Of a stretch of DNA of 64,000 nucleotides, positions 26,057-34,499 are shown one piece after another. Made by a program: the position numbers and the translations under genes. The notes below the pieces were generated by a model that was not told the DNA's origin, made no database searches, and saw nothing but the letters and a program-made list of their open reading frames with translations. How positions within the stretch are numbered: the stretch's first letter is position 1; every line of letters starts with the position of its first letter. The DNA comes from Mycobacterium sp. ST-F2. GTDB lineage: Bacteria; Actinomycetota; Actinomycetes; Mycobacteriales; Mycobacteriaceae. The stretch lies in contig NZ_JMHT01000023.1 of assembly GCF_001905655.1 (NCBI RefSeq), positions 1 to 64,000 of the forward strand, in the 5' to 3' direction.

Positions 26057-27526
26057 TCACAATTCGTGCTCTTGCTGGTTGCGCCCGTGCTCCACGCCGG
26101 ACAGCCAGGTGGCCGGAAGCAGTGGCGCCGACGGGCTCGCACCCGCCGGCAGCCGCTCCACCATGCCGTTCGGTGCGGTGCTCGCCGTGGTCACCGCACC
26201 GGTGAACCCGACCGGTTCCGCGCCGCGCGCGCCGGCCGTGACGACGGGTGCGCTCGGCGAATTGTCGCCGGCGCCAGTCAGATCGGCCTTCATCTCAGGA
26301 AGCTCATCGCGATAACCCCGGGCTCCGCGCCGGGCTCGACGCACACGTTTGGCCCGGTCACGGACGCCGGCGACGGCACGAGCGGAGGCTGCGGCATCGA
26401 TGCTGTCGGTGCTGATATCGGGCGATTCACTGCCCGATTCCGGCCCTGGTCCCGCTCCATGTCGCGACAGCCCGGGTACGGCGTAGACCAGGTTGGCTGC
26501 GGGCGCGGCGCCGCCGGCCCCGGGAGTGGTCGGCGCCGGCGCGGAGAGCCCGGAGGCCGGTGTCATACCGACCTGAACACCGGGGACGAGAGGGACACCC
26601 TGGGCGCGCGGCGCAGCTCCCGCAGGCTGGACCACAGCGGGTTCGGCGGGCACCGGCGCCGCGTCCGCGGCCGGCAGCACTGGCGATTTCACCAGCGCCA
26701 GCGCCGCGAGCGCGCTGAGTGCCGGCGCGAAGAACGATGCCAGCGGCAGTAGGTAGGAGGCGTAGTAGGGGTACCAGAGCATGTCGTAGAGCGTCAACGC
26801 CACCAGGGCCAGCACCGCGGACGTGGCGGGATTGAAGCCCAATTGCTCGAAGAAGCGCGTGAAGTTCTCGAGCAGCTGGTCGACCTGGCCGGTGGTGCCC
26901 AGTTGCGAGAGGAACTGCCAGAGGTCGCTCAGTGGTTGGCCCGGCGAGGTGGGCGCGTTCGACAGCGACTGCCGGGCTTCACCACCGGGCGCGACGATCG
27001 ACGGCGCCGGCTGCGCGGGCGGTACCGCCGCCGTGGCCACCTCGGCGACCGCTTGGTAGACGATCATGGTGTCGGCCGCCTGTATCCACATGCGCGCGTA
27101 GTCGGCCTCGTTGACCGCGATGGGAATCGTGTTGATACCGAAGAAGTTTGTCGCCAACAGTGCGGCGTTCGTCACATGATTGGCGGCCAGTTCCACCAGC
27201 GTCGGCATGGTCGCGACGGCGGTGCCGTAGGCGGCGGCCACCGTTTCATGCTGTGCCGCCGTCGCGGCCGTCGTCAGCGCGGACTCCTCCAGCCAGGCCA
27301 GGTAGGGCACGTGCGCGGCGACATACTGGACCGCGCTCAGCCCCTCCCAACTGCTCCCCTGCACGTCGGCCAGGACGGTCGACAGCTCGGCGGCCGCCTG
27401 GCCGTACTGCAGGCTCAGCTGTTGCCATTGCGCGGCGGCAGCGAGCAGTGAACCGGGCCCCGGGCCGGCCGTCAGCAACGCCGAATGCACCTCAGGTGGC
27501 ATGGCCATCCAGATCGGCACAGTCAC
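26057..27526 (-). CDS. PPE1: PPE-family protein, PPE1 (Rv0096)-like
   Basis: This is a 489-residue PPE protein, probably secreted or outer-envelope located through a type VII system. The N-terminal PPE domain (about 1-180) has MAMPPEVHSALL, the WxG-type turn SSWEG, and NFFGINTIPIAVNEADYARMW. A hydrophobic stretch with LYDMLWYPYYASYLLPL lies near 265-300, and the rest is a variable Ala/Pro tail. It is closest to M. tuberculosis PPE1, which precedes the Rv0097-Rv0101 genes in the same way. GTG at 27526 has GAGGAGA 8-9 nt upstream. It might help export or recover the metallophore (inference). Confidence 0.9.
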   Translation of the reverse strand: MTVPIWMAMPPEVHSALLTAGPGPGSLLAAAAQWQQLSLQYGQAAAELSTVLADVQGSSWEGLSAVQYVAAHVPYLAWLEESALTTAATAAQHETVAAAYGTAVATMPTLVELAANHVTNAALLATNFFGINTIPIAVNEADYARMWIQAADTMIVYQAVAEVATAAVPPAQPAPSIVAPGGEARQSLSNAPTSPGQPLSDLWQFLSQLGTTGQVDQLLENFTRFFEQLGFNPATSAVLALVALTLYDMLWYPYYASYLLPLASFFAPALSALAALALVKSPVLPAADAAPVPAEPAVVQPAGAAPRAQGVPLVPGVQVGMTPASGLSAPAPTTPGAGGAAPAANLVYAVPGLSRHGAGPGPESGSESPDISTDSIDAAASARAVAGVRDRAKRVRRARRGARGYRDELPEMKADLTGAGDNSPSAPVVTAGARGAEPVGFTGAVTTASTAPNGMVERLPAGASPSAPLLPATWLSGVEHGRNQQEHEL

Positions 27527-27723
27527 GTCGCGGTCTCCTCGCACGGCACAGCAGGCCGCGCACCGTCGTGGCGCGACCGCCCTGGATACCCCCACGGCAC
27601 CCGTACGTCTAGCTAGTCGGTGGATGCATCGAGAAAGTTCCCGGCCCGGTGGCCCGGGCGAAATCGCCTATGCGACAGCCGGTTATCGCGGCACCGCGCG
27701 GCGGGTGATTTTCGCGACCGGTT

Positions 27724-27754
27724 TTGACAGCCACCCGATCGGTGGACGTACGGT
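27724..27754 (+). promoter_or_regulatory. Promoter of the methyltransferase gene (leaderless)
   Basis: TTGACA (27724-27729) and TACGGT (27749-27754) are 19 bp apart, and the ATG follows 6 nt after the second box, so transcription would start at the start codon. The rest of the 234-bp divergent region to the PPE gene shows the PPE RBS but no other site that I recognise. Confidence 0.5.
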
Positions 27755-27760
27755 GGCGCC

Positions 27761-28570
27761 ATGCCAGTCATCGACGCCCGCCATCTCGACGGCGTATCCG
27801 AAACCGCGCTCCTCACGTTGCACCAACGCGCCACCGAGGCCGCCCGCCCCGACGGCATCATCGACGACCCGATGGCGATCGCGCTGCGGGACCGCCTCGA
27901 TTACGACTACCAGGATTTCGGCCGCACGCATCAGGCCACCGCACTGCGGGCCCTGGTGTTCGACGCGGTCACCCGCGACTATCTGGCCGGCCATCCGCGC
28001 GCGACCGTCGTGGCGCTGGCGGAGGGGCTGCAGACCAGCTTCTGGCGCGTGGACAACGGCGAAATGACTTGGTTATCAGTGGATTTGGCGCCGATCATCG
28101 AGCTCCGGCAGCAGGTACTCCCGACGCCTGATCGGCTCGGGTACTGCGCGCAGTCCGCGCTGGACCACTCCTGGATGGACGCCGTCGACGATTCCGATGG
28201 CGTGGTGATCACCGCCGAAGGCCTGTTCCAGTATCTGACGGCGGATGTCGTGTTCGACCTCATCGCCGCATGCGCCGCGCGGTTTCCCAACGGACAGTTG
28301 GTCTTTGACAGTGTGCCGCGGTTGCTGAGCGCGTATTCGCAGCGCCGCGGCTTCCGGCTCAGCGAGCACTACACCGTGCCCCCGATGCCGTTCTGGTTCA
28401 CCGCCGATCGATACCCGCGTTTGCAATCCATCCCCGGTGTCCGCAACGTGAGCGAACTGCGCTATCCGGCCGGCCGCGGCAAGCTCGTGCCATGGGCCAC
28501 CCGGCAGTCCTACCGGTTGCCCGCGTTGGCCCGCTTCCGCGCGCCGGTCACGCTCGTCGAATTCAGTTGA
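27761..28570 (+). CDS. SAM-dependent methyltransferase, leucine carboxyl methyltransferase-like
   Basis: This is a 269-residue class I methyltransferase of the LCMT/Omt family (LTLHQRATEAARPDGIIDDP near the N-terminus, AEGLFQYL near 150, FDSVPR near 180). The SAM-binding glycine loop is degenerate: ATVVALAEGLQTSFWRVD replaces the usual glycine-rich turn, yet the downstream acidic residue (SVDLAP) is present. It is divergent from PPE1 and the isonitrile operon, and its stop overlaps the end of menC by 8 bp. Whether it modifies the lipopeptide is unknown. A similar protein could act on an unrelated carboxylate. Confidence 0.75.
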   Translation: MPVIDARHLDGVSETALLTLHQRATEAARPDGIIDDPMAIALRDRLDYDYQDFGRTHQATALRALVFDAVTRDYLAGHPRATVVALAEGLQTSFWRVDNGEMTWLSVDLAPIIELRQQVLPTPDRLGYCAQSALDHSWMDAVDDSDGVVITAEGLFQYLTADVVFDLIAACAARFPNGQLVFDSVPRLLSAYSQRRGFRLSEHYTVPPMPFWFTADRYPRLQSIPGVRNVSELRYPAGRGKLVPWATRQSYRLPALARFRAPVTLVEFS

Positions 28571-29564
28571 CAGACAAAGTCTCCAGCACCGGATAGCACT
28601 CCCGGACACGCTCGATCCACCAGTCCCGACGCGCGGGGGCCGCCGCCAGGCCGGCCAACCGCGCCGGGTCCGGCGCCACCGGCCCGACGGGCAGGAACCC
28701 GTCGACCGAACGCGCCACGTCCGCAACGTCTTCCACGAACAAGCCGCCCGTACCCAGCCCACAGGCGTGCTGCAGCGTCGGCAGACAGCCGGCGGCCAGC
28801 AGCCCGCGCGTCATCCCGACCGCGGAGTCCAGCGCGCTCGACACCACGATCGGGATGTCGATCTGACGCGCCACGTCCAACAACCGGGCCACCCCGCCCA
28901 GCGGCGCGACCTTGACCACCGCGACGTCGGCGGCGCGCTCGCGAACGACACGCAGCGGGTCGGAAGCCTTGCGGATGGACTCGTCGGCCGCCACCGGCAC
29001 GTCGACCAGCCGCCGCAGTTCGGCCAGTTCCGGCACCGTCGCGCACGGCTGCTCCAGGTATTCGAGCGGACCAGAGGCGGTCAGGGCCCGCGCCGCGGCC
29101 GTCGCTTCCGCGACGGTCCAGCCCCCGTTGGCATCGACCCGAACCACCGGCACCAGGGCCCGGACGGCCTCGACGCGGGCCACGTCGTCGGCCAGCGTCT
29201 GGCCCGGCTCGGCCACCTTGACCTTGGCGGTGCGGGCCCCCGGGAACCGGGCCAGGACCTCGGGCACCCGCGCCGCCTCGACGGCGGGCACCGTGGCGTT
29301 GACGGGGATGCGGTCGCGCACCGGCGCGGGCGACGGCCGGTACGCCGCCTCGATGCCGGACGCCAGCCAGTGCGCGGCTTCAGGCGGCTGATACTCGACG
29401 AACGCGCCGAATTCACCCCAGCCGCACGGTCCTTCGATCAGTGCGACTTCACGAACGTCGATGCCGCGGAACCGGACCCGCATTGGCAGCGAGACGACGT
29501 ACAGGCGCTCGAGCAGTTCGTCGAGCGCAGGCAGAGCGGGTGGCACTCCTCTATCGTGCCTCAC
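28563..29564 (-). CDS. menC: o-Succinylbenzoate synthase MenC
   Basis: This 333-residue enolase-superfamily enzyme dehydrates SHCHC to o-succinylbenzoate. It shows the catalytic lysines in AKVKVAEPG, RVDANGGW with the first metal Asp, EYLEQPC, ADES, and KVAPLGG. GTG at 29564 overlaps the stop of the preceding ligase by four bases. A GTG at 29546 aligns better with the remembered M. tuberculosis start (Rv0553) but has its GAGGA directly against it. The two starts differ by only six residues. Between menC and bpoC/menD, neighbours in M. tuberculosis, lies the 12-kb isonitrile block. Confidence 0.92.
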   Translation of the reverse strand: MRHDRGVPPALPALDELLERLYVVSLPMRVRFRGIDVREVALIEGPCGWGEFGAFVEYQPPEAAHWLASGIEAAYRPSPAPVRDRIPVNATVPAVEAARVPEVLARFPGARTAKVKVAEPGQTLADDVARVEAVRALVPVVRVDANGGWTVAEATAAARALTASGPLEYLEQPCATVPELAELRRLVDVPVAADESIRKASDPLRVVRERAADVAVVKVAPLGGVARLLDVARQIDIPIVVSSALDSAVGMTRGLLAAGCLPTLQHACGLGTGGLFVEDVADVARSVDGFLPVGPVAPDPARLAGLAAAPARRDWWIERVRECYPVLETLSVN

Positions 29565-31126
29565 ACGGTGGCGCGGTCCCGACCCTCCCAGTACGGCTTG
29601 CGAAGCTCCTTCTTGAGGATCTTGCCCGTGGGGTTGCGCGGCATGTCGTCGACGAAGTCGACGGTCTTCGGGCACTTGTAGGCGGCGAGGCGCTCGCGGG
29701 CGAACGCGATGAGGTCGGCGTCGGAGACCTCCCCCTCAAGCGTCACAACGGCTTTCACCGATTCGCCCCACTTCTCGTCGGGCACGCCGATGATCGCGAC
29801 CTCGGACACCGCCGGGTGTTCGGCGAGCACCCGCTCCACCTCGATGGAGTAGATGTTCTCGCCGCCGGAGATGATCATGTCCTTGAGCCGGTCCTCGACG
29901 AAGATGTAACCGTCGGCGTCGACGCGGCCGATGTCCCCGGTGCGGAACCAACCGTCGGGCGTGATGGCCTCGGCCGTGGCGTCGGGCCGGTTCAGGTATT
30001 CCTTCATCAACGTCGGTGTGCGGAACCACAATTCACCCTGCTCGCCGGCCGGTGCGTCTTCGAGGGTTTCCGGGTTGACCACCCGCACCTCGGCCTCGGG
30101 AATCAGCACGCCGGCGCTGACCAGCCGCTCCTCGTTGTCGGCGCGGTGGTCCTCGGGCATCAGCCGGCTGACGACGCCGCAGACCTCCGTCAGGCCGTAC
30201 ACCTGGATGAACTCGGTGTCGGGCCACGCCGCCAGAGCCTGGCGCAGCAGCGGCAGCGGCATCGGGGACGCCCCGTAGGCGTAGGTCTTCAACGCGCTGA
30301 ACAGCTTCACCGCATCCGGGCCGGACTCGAGCACCTTGGCCAGCACGGCCGGCACCAGGAAGGTGCGGTTCGCCCCGTTCAGGATGCCGCCGGCGAGCGA
30401 CGCCCCATCGGCGTCGCGCGTCATGTAGCTCGGGACCCCGTTGTGCAGCCCGTACTGCATGTACGACGAGCCGCCGACGTGGAACAGCGGCATCGCCACG
30501 AGGTTCTTGTCGTCCGGCGTGCTCTCCCAGCTCTCGAAGGCGTTGATGGTGTGGGCGATCATGTTGGCCTGCGTGAGCGCGACGCCCTTCGGCCGGCCCG
30601 TCGTGCCCGAGGAATACATGATGATGGCCACGTCGTCGGGCTGGACGTCGGGCGCGCGGTCCACCGGCGTAGCGCCGGCCAGCAGCGCCTCGTACTCGTC
30701 GCCGTCTCCGCCCTCGGGCGTCACGCTGACGATGTGCTCGACGGCCGTCAGCTTGTCGGCGATGGCGTCAACCGCCGGCCGCAGCTCGGCGCCGACGATG
30801 AGAACCTTTGCGCCACAGTCGTTCAGCACGAAATCCAGCTCGTCGGCGGCCAGCCGGAAGTTGATGATCGCGTTGGCGGCCCCCAGCGACGCCGCGGCCA
30901 GCGTCAGCTCGACGCATGCGGGGTGGTTCTTGTCCAGGAACGCCACGACGTCGCCGCGTTTGACGCCCCAGGCCGCCAGCGCACCGGCCAGCCGGCGGAC
31001 CCGGTCGTTCCACTGCGACCACGTCCAGGTCCGGCCCAGATAGGTGATCGCTTCTTCGTCTGGCTTGGTCGCGGCCCAATGGGCAACACGTTCGTCGAGG
31101 AATCGGGGTGCCGACAGTTCAGTCAT
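29561..31126 (-). CDS. Acyl-CoA synthetase (FadD family)
   Basis: This 521-residue ANL-superfamily ligase activates a carboxylic acid with ATP and CoA. Motifs are IIMYSSGTTGRPKGVAL, VYGLTEVCG, GWFRTGDIG, DMIISGGENIYS and the lysine in PRNPTGKILKK. The acid is not identifiable from sequence, though medium or aromatic acids are common in this clade. The ATG at 31126 sits 29 bp after the amidohydrolase stop, and the 3' end overlaps menC by four bases, so the amidohydrolase, ligase and menC form a probable operon. It is not MenE, which is present elsewhere in the window. Confidence 0.87.
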   Translation of the reverse strand: MTELSAPRFLDERVAHWAATKPDEEAITYLGRTWTWSQWNDRVRRLAGALAAWGVKRGDVVAFLDKNHPACVELTLAAASLGAANAIINFRLAADELDFVLNDCGAKVLIVGAELRPAVDAIADKLTAVEHIVSVTPEGGDGDEYEALLAGATPVDRAPDVQPDDVAIIMYSSGTTGRPKGVALTQANMIAHTINAFESWESTPDDKNLVAMPLFHVGGSSYMQYGLHNGVPSYMTRDADGASLAGGILNGANRTFLVPAVLAKVLESGPDAVKLFSALKTYAYGASPMPLPLLRQALAAWPDTEFIQVYGLTEVCGVVSRLMPEDHRADNEERLVSAGVLIPEAEVRVVNPETLEDAPAGEQGELWFRTPTLMKEYLNRPDATAEAITPDGWFRTGDIGRVDADGYIFVEDRLKDMIISGGENIYSIEVERVLAEHPAVSEVAIIGVPDEKWGESVKAVVTLEGEVSDADLIAFARERLAAYKCPKTVDFVDDMPRNPTGKILKKELRKPYWEGRDRATV

Positions 31127-31155
31127 GTCCTGAGCCTGCCACGTCTGCCGCGCGC

Positions 31156-32766
31156 TCAGTCGGCTTTGGCGTGAACCTGTTGTCCTGCCAGGTAAGTCGC
31201 GAGCACCTCCAGGTCGGCGACGTCTTCCGGCGGCACCGTCCGCGGATCGGCGGACAGCACCACCAGATCTGCGTACTTGCCGACTTCCAGCGAACCGATG
31301 ACATCGTCGGAGAACAGCTGCCAGGCCGCGTCGATGGTCTGCGCCCGGATCGCCTGGTCGACGGTGAGCCGTTCCTGCGGCGCCAGCACGCGTCCGCTGG
31401 GGGCGACCCGGGTGGCCGCGACGCTGATGTTGCGCAGCGGCTCCTCGGGCGTCACGGGCGGGTCGTTGTGCAGCGAGATCCGCATGCCGGTCGCGACCGC
31501 CGACCCGGCCGGCATCCACACGTCGCCCTTTTCCGGGCCGAACAGCCCGTCGACGATGACGTCGCCCCAGTAATGGATCTGGTCGACGAACACGCTGCAC
31601 GTGACGCCGAGATCGTGCGCCCGCTGCAGCTGCGCCGGCGTGATGGCGCCGACGTGCTCGAGCCGCAGCCGGTGGTCGTCGCGCGGCCAGCGCTGCAGCG
31701 CTTCCTCATAGACGTCCAGGATGGTGTCGACGCCGTGGTCGCCGTGCACGTGACAGGCCATCTGCCAGCCCTGCGGGAAGAAGGTGTGGACGATCTCGGC
31801 GAGTTGCTCGCGGGTGTAGTTGGCGTGGCCGCACGACCCCGGCACCACACCGATGGTGCGGGTGGCCTCGGTGTCCAGATACGGGAAGGTGAGGTCGATG
31901 TTGCCGACCCACGGGGACCCGTCGACCCAGATCTTGATGCCGGCCTGCCGGACCATGTCGTCGCCGTTGTCGGGCGACGCATCGGTGTGCAGCGCCGCGG
32001 TGGACATCTCGTAGGTGCGCAGCCGCACCGTGAGCTTGTCGCGCATCTGGTCCAGGACCGGCCGGAACATCGGGTCGAACGCCATCTCCGAACACGTCGT
32101 CAAACCGGCCTGGTTCAGCCGCGCGCATTCGGCGAGCAGCAGCGCCGGATAGTCGCTGGGCGTCAGCACTCCGGTCACCAGCGGGAACACCGCGCCCGTC
32201 TCGATGGCGGTGCCGTCGAGCTCGCCGTCGGCGTCGCGGCCGTACTTGGCGCCGTGCGGGTCCGGGGTGTCGCGGGTCAGGCCGGCGGCCCGCGCTGCGG
32301 CCGAGTTGAAGTACGCCTTGTGTCCCGAGTTGTGCACGATCACCAGCGGGGTGTCGGGCGCCGCTTCGTTCAGCCAGGCCTGCGTCAGCTCGGGCAGCCC
32401 CTTTTGCAGCAGCGGGTCCCAGCCGTTCAGGTAGGCACCGTCGGCGCCGCGGGCGGCGACCTCGGCGTGGATCGCGGCGACGACGTCCGCGGCATCGGGC
32501 ATCGTGACGGGCCGGATGTCGACCATGCGGCCGCCCAGGACCACGGCCTCCATCAGGGGGTGGCCGTGCGCCTCGACGAAACCGGGCAGCACGCAGCCGT
32601 CGACTTCACGTACCTGGGTGTCGGCGCCGATCCACGGCTGCACGTCGGCACGCGTTCCGACGGCGACGATCCGGCCGTCGGTTACGGCGAGCGCCTCGGC
32701 GGTGGGCCTGTCGGGGTCGACGGTCAGGATGTTTCCGACGATGACGAGGTCCGCAGCGCTGGCCAT
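31156..32766 (-). CDS. Amidohydrolase family protein (Rv0552-like, YtcJ type)
   Basis: This is a 536-residue metal-dependent hydrolase of the amidohydrolase-3 (YtcJ) group. EAHGHP near residue 65 gives the first metal ligands, CHVHGDHGVD and LRLEHVG in the second half hold further His residues, and LSADPRTVPP is typical of the C-terminal small domain. The substrate is unknown. It is divergent from fadD8 across a KstR-type operator, which suggests steroid or propionate-related catabolism (inference). TAGCAT (32779-32774) lies 7 nt before the ATG, so a leaderless start is likely. Confidence 0.85.
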   Translation of the reverse strand: MASAADLVIVGNILTVDPDRPTAEALAVTDGRIVAVGTRADVQPWIGADTQVREVDGCVLPGFVEAHGHPLMEAVVLGGRMVDIRPVTMPDAADVVAAIHAEVAARGADGAYLNGWDPLLQKGLPELTQAWLNEAAPDTPLVIVHNSGHKAYFNSAAARAAGLTRDTPDPHGAKYGRDADGELDGTAIETGAVFPLVTGVLTPSDYPALLLAECARLNQAGLTTCSEMAFDPMFRPVLDQMRDKLTVRLRTYEMSTAALHTDASPDNGDDMVRQAGIKIWVDGSPWVGNIDLTFPYLDTEATRTIGVVPGSCGHANYTREQLAEIVHTFFPQGWQMACHVHGDHGVDTILDVYEEALQRWPRDDHRLRLEHVGAITPAQLQRAHDLGVTCSVFVDQIHYWGDVIVDGLFGPEKGDVWMPAGSAVATGMRISLHNDPPVTPEEPLRNISVAATRVAPSGRVLAPQERLTVDQAIRAQTIDAAWQLFSDDVIGSLEVGKYADLVVLSADPRTVPPEDVADLEVLATYLAGQQVHAKAD

Positions 32767-32790
32767 GAGGTGGATGCTAGACCGCAGGGC

Positions 32791-32821
32791 TTGACCTACG
32801 GACTAGAACACGTTCTAGTCT
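32791..32821 (+). promoter_or_regulatory. fadD8 promoter (leaderless)
   Basis: TTGACC (32791-32796) and TAGTCT (32816-32821) are 19 bp apart, and the ATG follows 6 nt later. The KstR-type palindrome occupies the spacer and part of the -10, so a bound repressor would exclude polymerase. Confidence 0.55.
32802..32819. promoter_or_regulatory. KstR-type operator
   Basis: ACTAGAACACGTTCTAGT is a perfect inverted repeat (8-bp arms around AC) and contains the TNNAACNNGTTNNA core of the mycobacterial KstR repressor, which controls cholesterol catabolism genes. It lies between the divergent amidohydrolase and fadD8 genes, both of which it could repress. From memory fadD8 belongs to the KstR regulon in M. 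tuberculosis. Confidence 0.78.
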
Positions 32822-32827
32822 TAGGTC

Positions 32828-34429
32828 ATGAGTGACGAGCTGCTGCGCCATCCCCTGCATTCCGGGCACTTGACCGTTGGCGCCCTCAAGCGCAACAAAG
32901 ACAAGCCGGTCCTGTTTCTCGGCGATACCACGCTGACCGGCGGCCAGCTCGCCGACCGCATCAGCCAGTACATTCAGGCCTTCGAGGCGCTCGGTGCCGG
33001 CTCCGGCGCCAGCAGCGGCCTGCTGTCGCTGAACCGGCCCGAGGTGCTGATGATCATCGGCGCCAGCCAGACGCAGGGTTACCGTCGCACGGCACTACAC
33101 CCTCTCGGCTCGCTCGACGATCACGCGTACGTCCTGACCGATGCCGGCGTCACGACGCTGATCATCGACCCCACCGAGGCTTTCGTGGAGCGGGCCATCG
33201 GCCTGCTGGAGAAGGTGCCCTCGCTCAAGCAGATCCTGACGATCGGCCCGGTGCCGGACGCGCTGATCGGTTCGGCGATCGACCTGGCCGCCGAAGCCGC
33301 GAAGTACGAGCCGCAGCCGCTGCAGGCCGCCGACCTGGCGCCCGATCACGTCGGCGGGCTCACCTACACCGGTGGCACCACCGGCAAGCCCAAGGGCGTC
33401 ATCGGCACGACGCAGTCCATCAGCACCATGACGACCATTCAGCTGGCCGAATGGGAATGGCCCGAGCACCCGCGGTTCCTGATGTGCACGCCGCTGTCGC
33501 ACGCCGGCGCCGCGTTCTTCACGCCGACCATCGTCAAGGGCGGCGAGCTGATCGTGCTCAAGAAGTTCGACCCCGCCGAGGTGCTGCGGGTCATCGAGGA
33601 GCAGAAGATCACCGCGACCATGCTGGTGCCGTCGATGATCTACGCCCTGATGGACCACCCCGACTCGCATACGCGCGATCTGTCGTCGCTCGAGACCGTC
33701 TACTACGGCGCCTCGGCCATGAACCCGGTGCGCCTGGCCGAGGCGATCCGCCGGTTCGGCCCGATCTTCGCGCAGTACTACGGCCAGTCCGAGGCGCCGA
33801 TGGTCATCACCTACCTGGCCAAGGGCGAGCACGACGAGAAGCGGCTGACGTCCTGCGGGCGGCCGACGCTGTTCGCGCGCACCGCGCTGCTCGGCGACGA
33901 CGGCCGGCCCGTCAAGCAGGGCGAGGTCGGCGAGATCTGCGTGTCCGGCCCGCTGCTGTCGGGCGGCTACTGGAACTTGCCCGAGGCCACCGCCGACACG
34001 TTCAAGGACGGCTGGATGCACACCGGCGACCTGGCCCGCGAGGACGAGGACGGCTTCTGGTTCATCGTCGACCGCACCAAGGACATGATCGTCACCGGCG
34101 GCTTCAACGTGTTCCCCCGCGAGGTGGAAGACGTTGTCGCCGAACATCCTTCGATCGCGCAGGTGTGTGTGGTCGGCACCCCCGACGAGAAGTGGGGCGA
34201 GGCCGTCACGGCCGTCGTGGTGCTGCGCCCGGACGCCGACCGCTCCGAGGAGGCCATCGCGAAGATGACGGCCGAGATTCAGGCGGCGGTCAAGGAACGC
34301 AAGGGCTCGGTGCAGTCGCCGAAGCAGGTCGTCATCGCCGACGCCGTGCCGGTGACAGCACTCGGCAAGCCCGACAAGAAGGCCGTCCGCGCCCAGTTCT
34401 GGGCCGGCTCGGAGCGCTCCGTCGGCTAG
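32828..34429 (+). CDS. fadD8: Fatty-acid-CoA ligase FadD8
   Basis: This 533-residue acyl-CoA synthetase is nearly identical in layout to M. tuberculosis FadD8 (Rv0551c): it opens MSDELLRHPLHSGHLTVGAL and continues KPVLFLGDTTLTGGQ. The ATP loop is TYTGGTTGKPKGVIG, and YYGQSEAPM, GWMHTGD and DMIVTGGFNVFPRE follow, with the C-terminal lysine in ALGKPDKKAV. The acyl substrate is unknown. The KstR-type site in its promoter suggests steroid-derived acids. It converges on a GntR regulator, with a 27-bp-arm hairpin in the gap. Confidence 0.93.
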   Translation: MSDELLRHPLHSGHLTVGALKRNKDKPVLFLGDTTLTGGQLADRISQYIQAFEALGAGSGASSGLLSLNRPEVLMIIGASQTQGYRRTALHPLGSLDDHAYVLTDAGVTTLIIDPTEAFVERAIGLLEKVPSLKQILTIGPVPDALIGSAIDLAAEAAKYEPQPLQAADLAPDHVGGLTYTGGTTGKPKGVIGTTQSISTMTTIQLAEWEWPEHPRFLMCTPLSHAGAAFFTPTIVKGGELIVLKKFDPAEVLRVIEEQKITATMLVPSMIYALMDHPDSHTRDLSSLETVYYGASAMNPVRLAEAIRRFGPIFAQYYGQSEAPMVITYLAKGEHDEKRLTSCGRPTLFARTALLGDDGRPVKQGEVGEICVSGPLLSGGYWNLPEATADTFKDGWMHTGDLAREDEDGFWFIVDRTKDMIVTGGFNVFPREVEDVVAEHPSIAQVCVVGTPDEKWGEAVTAVVVLRPDADRSEEAIAKMTAEIQAAVKERKGSVQSPKQVVIADAVPVTALGKPDKKAVRAQFWAGSERSVG

Positions 34430-34440
34430 CAGTCAGTTCC

Positions 34441-34499
34441 GCGAGCAGACGCAAAACTGTCAATTTCCGCCCGAAATCGACAGTTTTACGTCTGCTCGC
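34441..34499. terminator. 27-bp-arm hairpin between fadD8 and the GntR gene, overlapping the GntR 3' end
   Basis: Arms 34441-34467 (GCGAGCAGACGC...) and 34473-34499 match at 25 of 27 positions around a 5-nt loop. The right arm covers the last four or five codons and stop of the GntR gene (stop at 34486). There is no U-tract. It probably terminates both convergent transcripts. Confidence 0.65.

Noticed and set aside
16481..28562. Possible prophage or integrative element around the isonitrile block
   Set aside because: No integrase, tRNA attachment site, transposase or change in base composition was seen within the block, so transfer is only suggested by gene order.
29441..32835. Two long plus-strand frames (577 and 575 codons) opposite the acyl-CoA ligase and amidohydrolase
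   Set aside because: Both are antisense shadows with biased composition. The minus strand has complete catalytic motifs.
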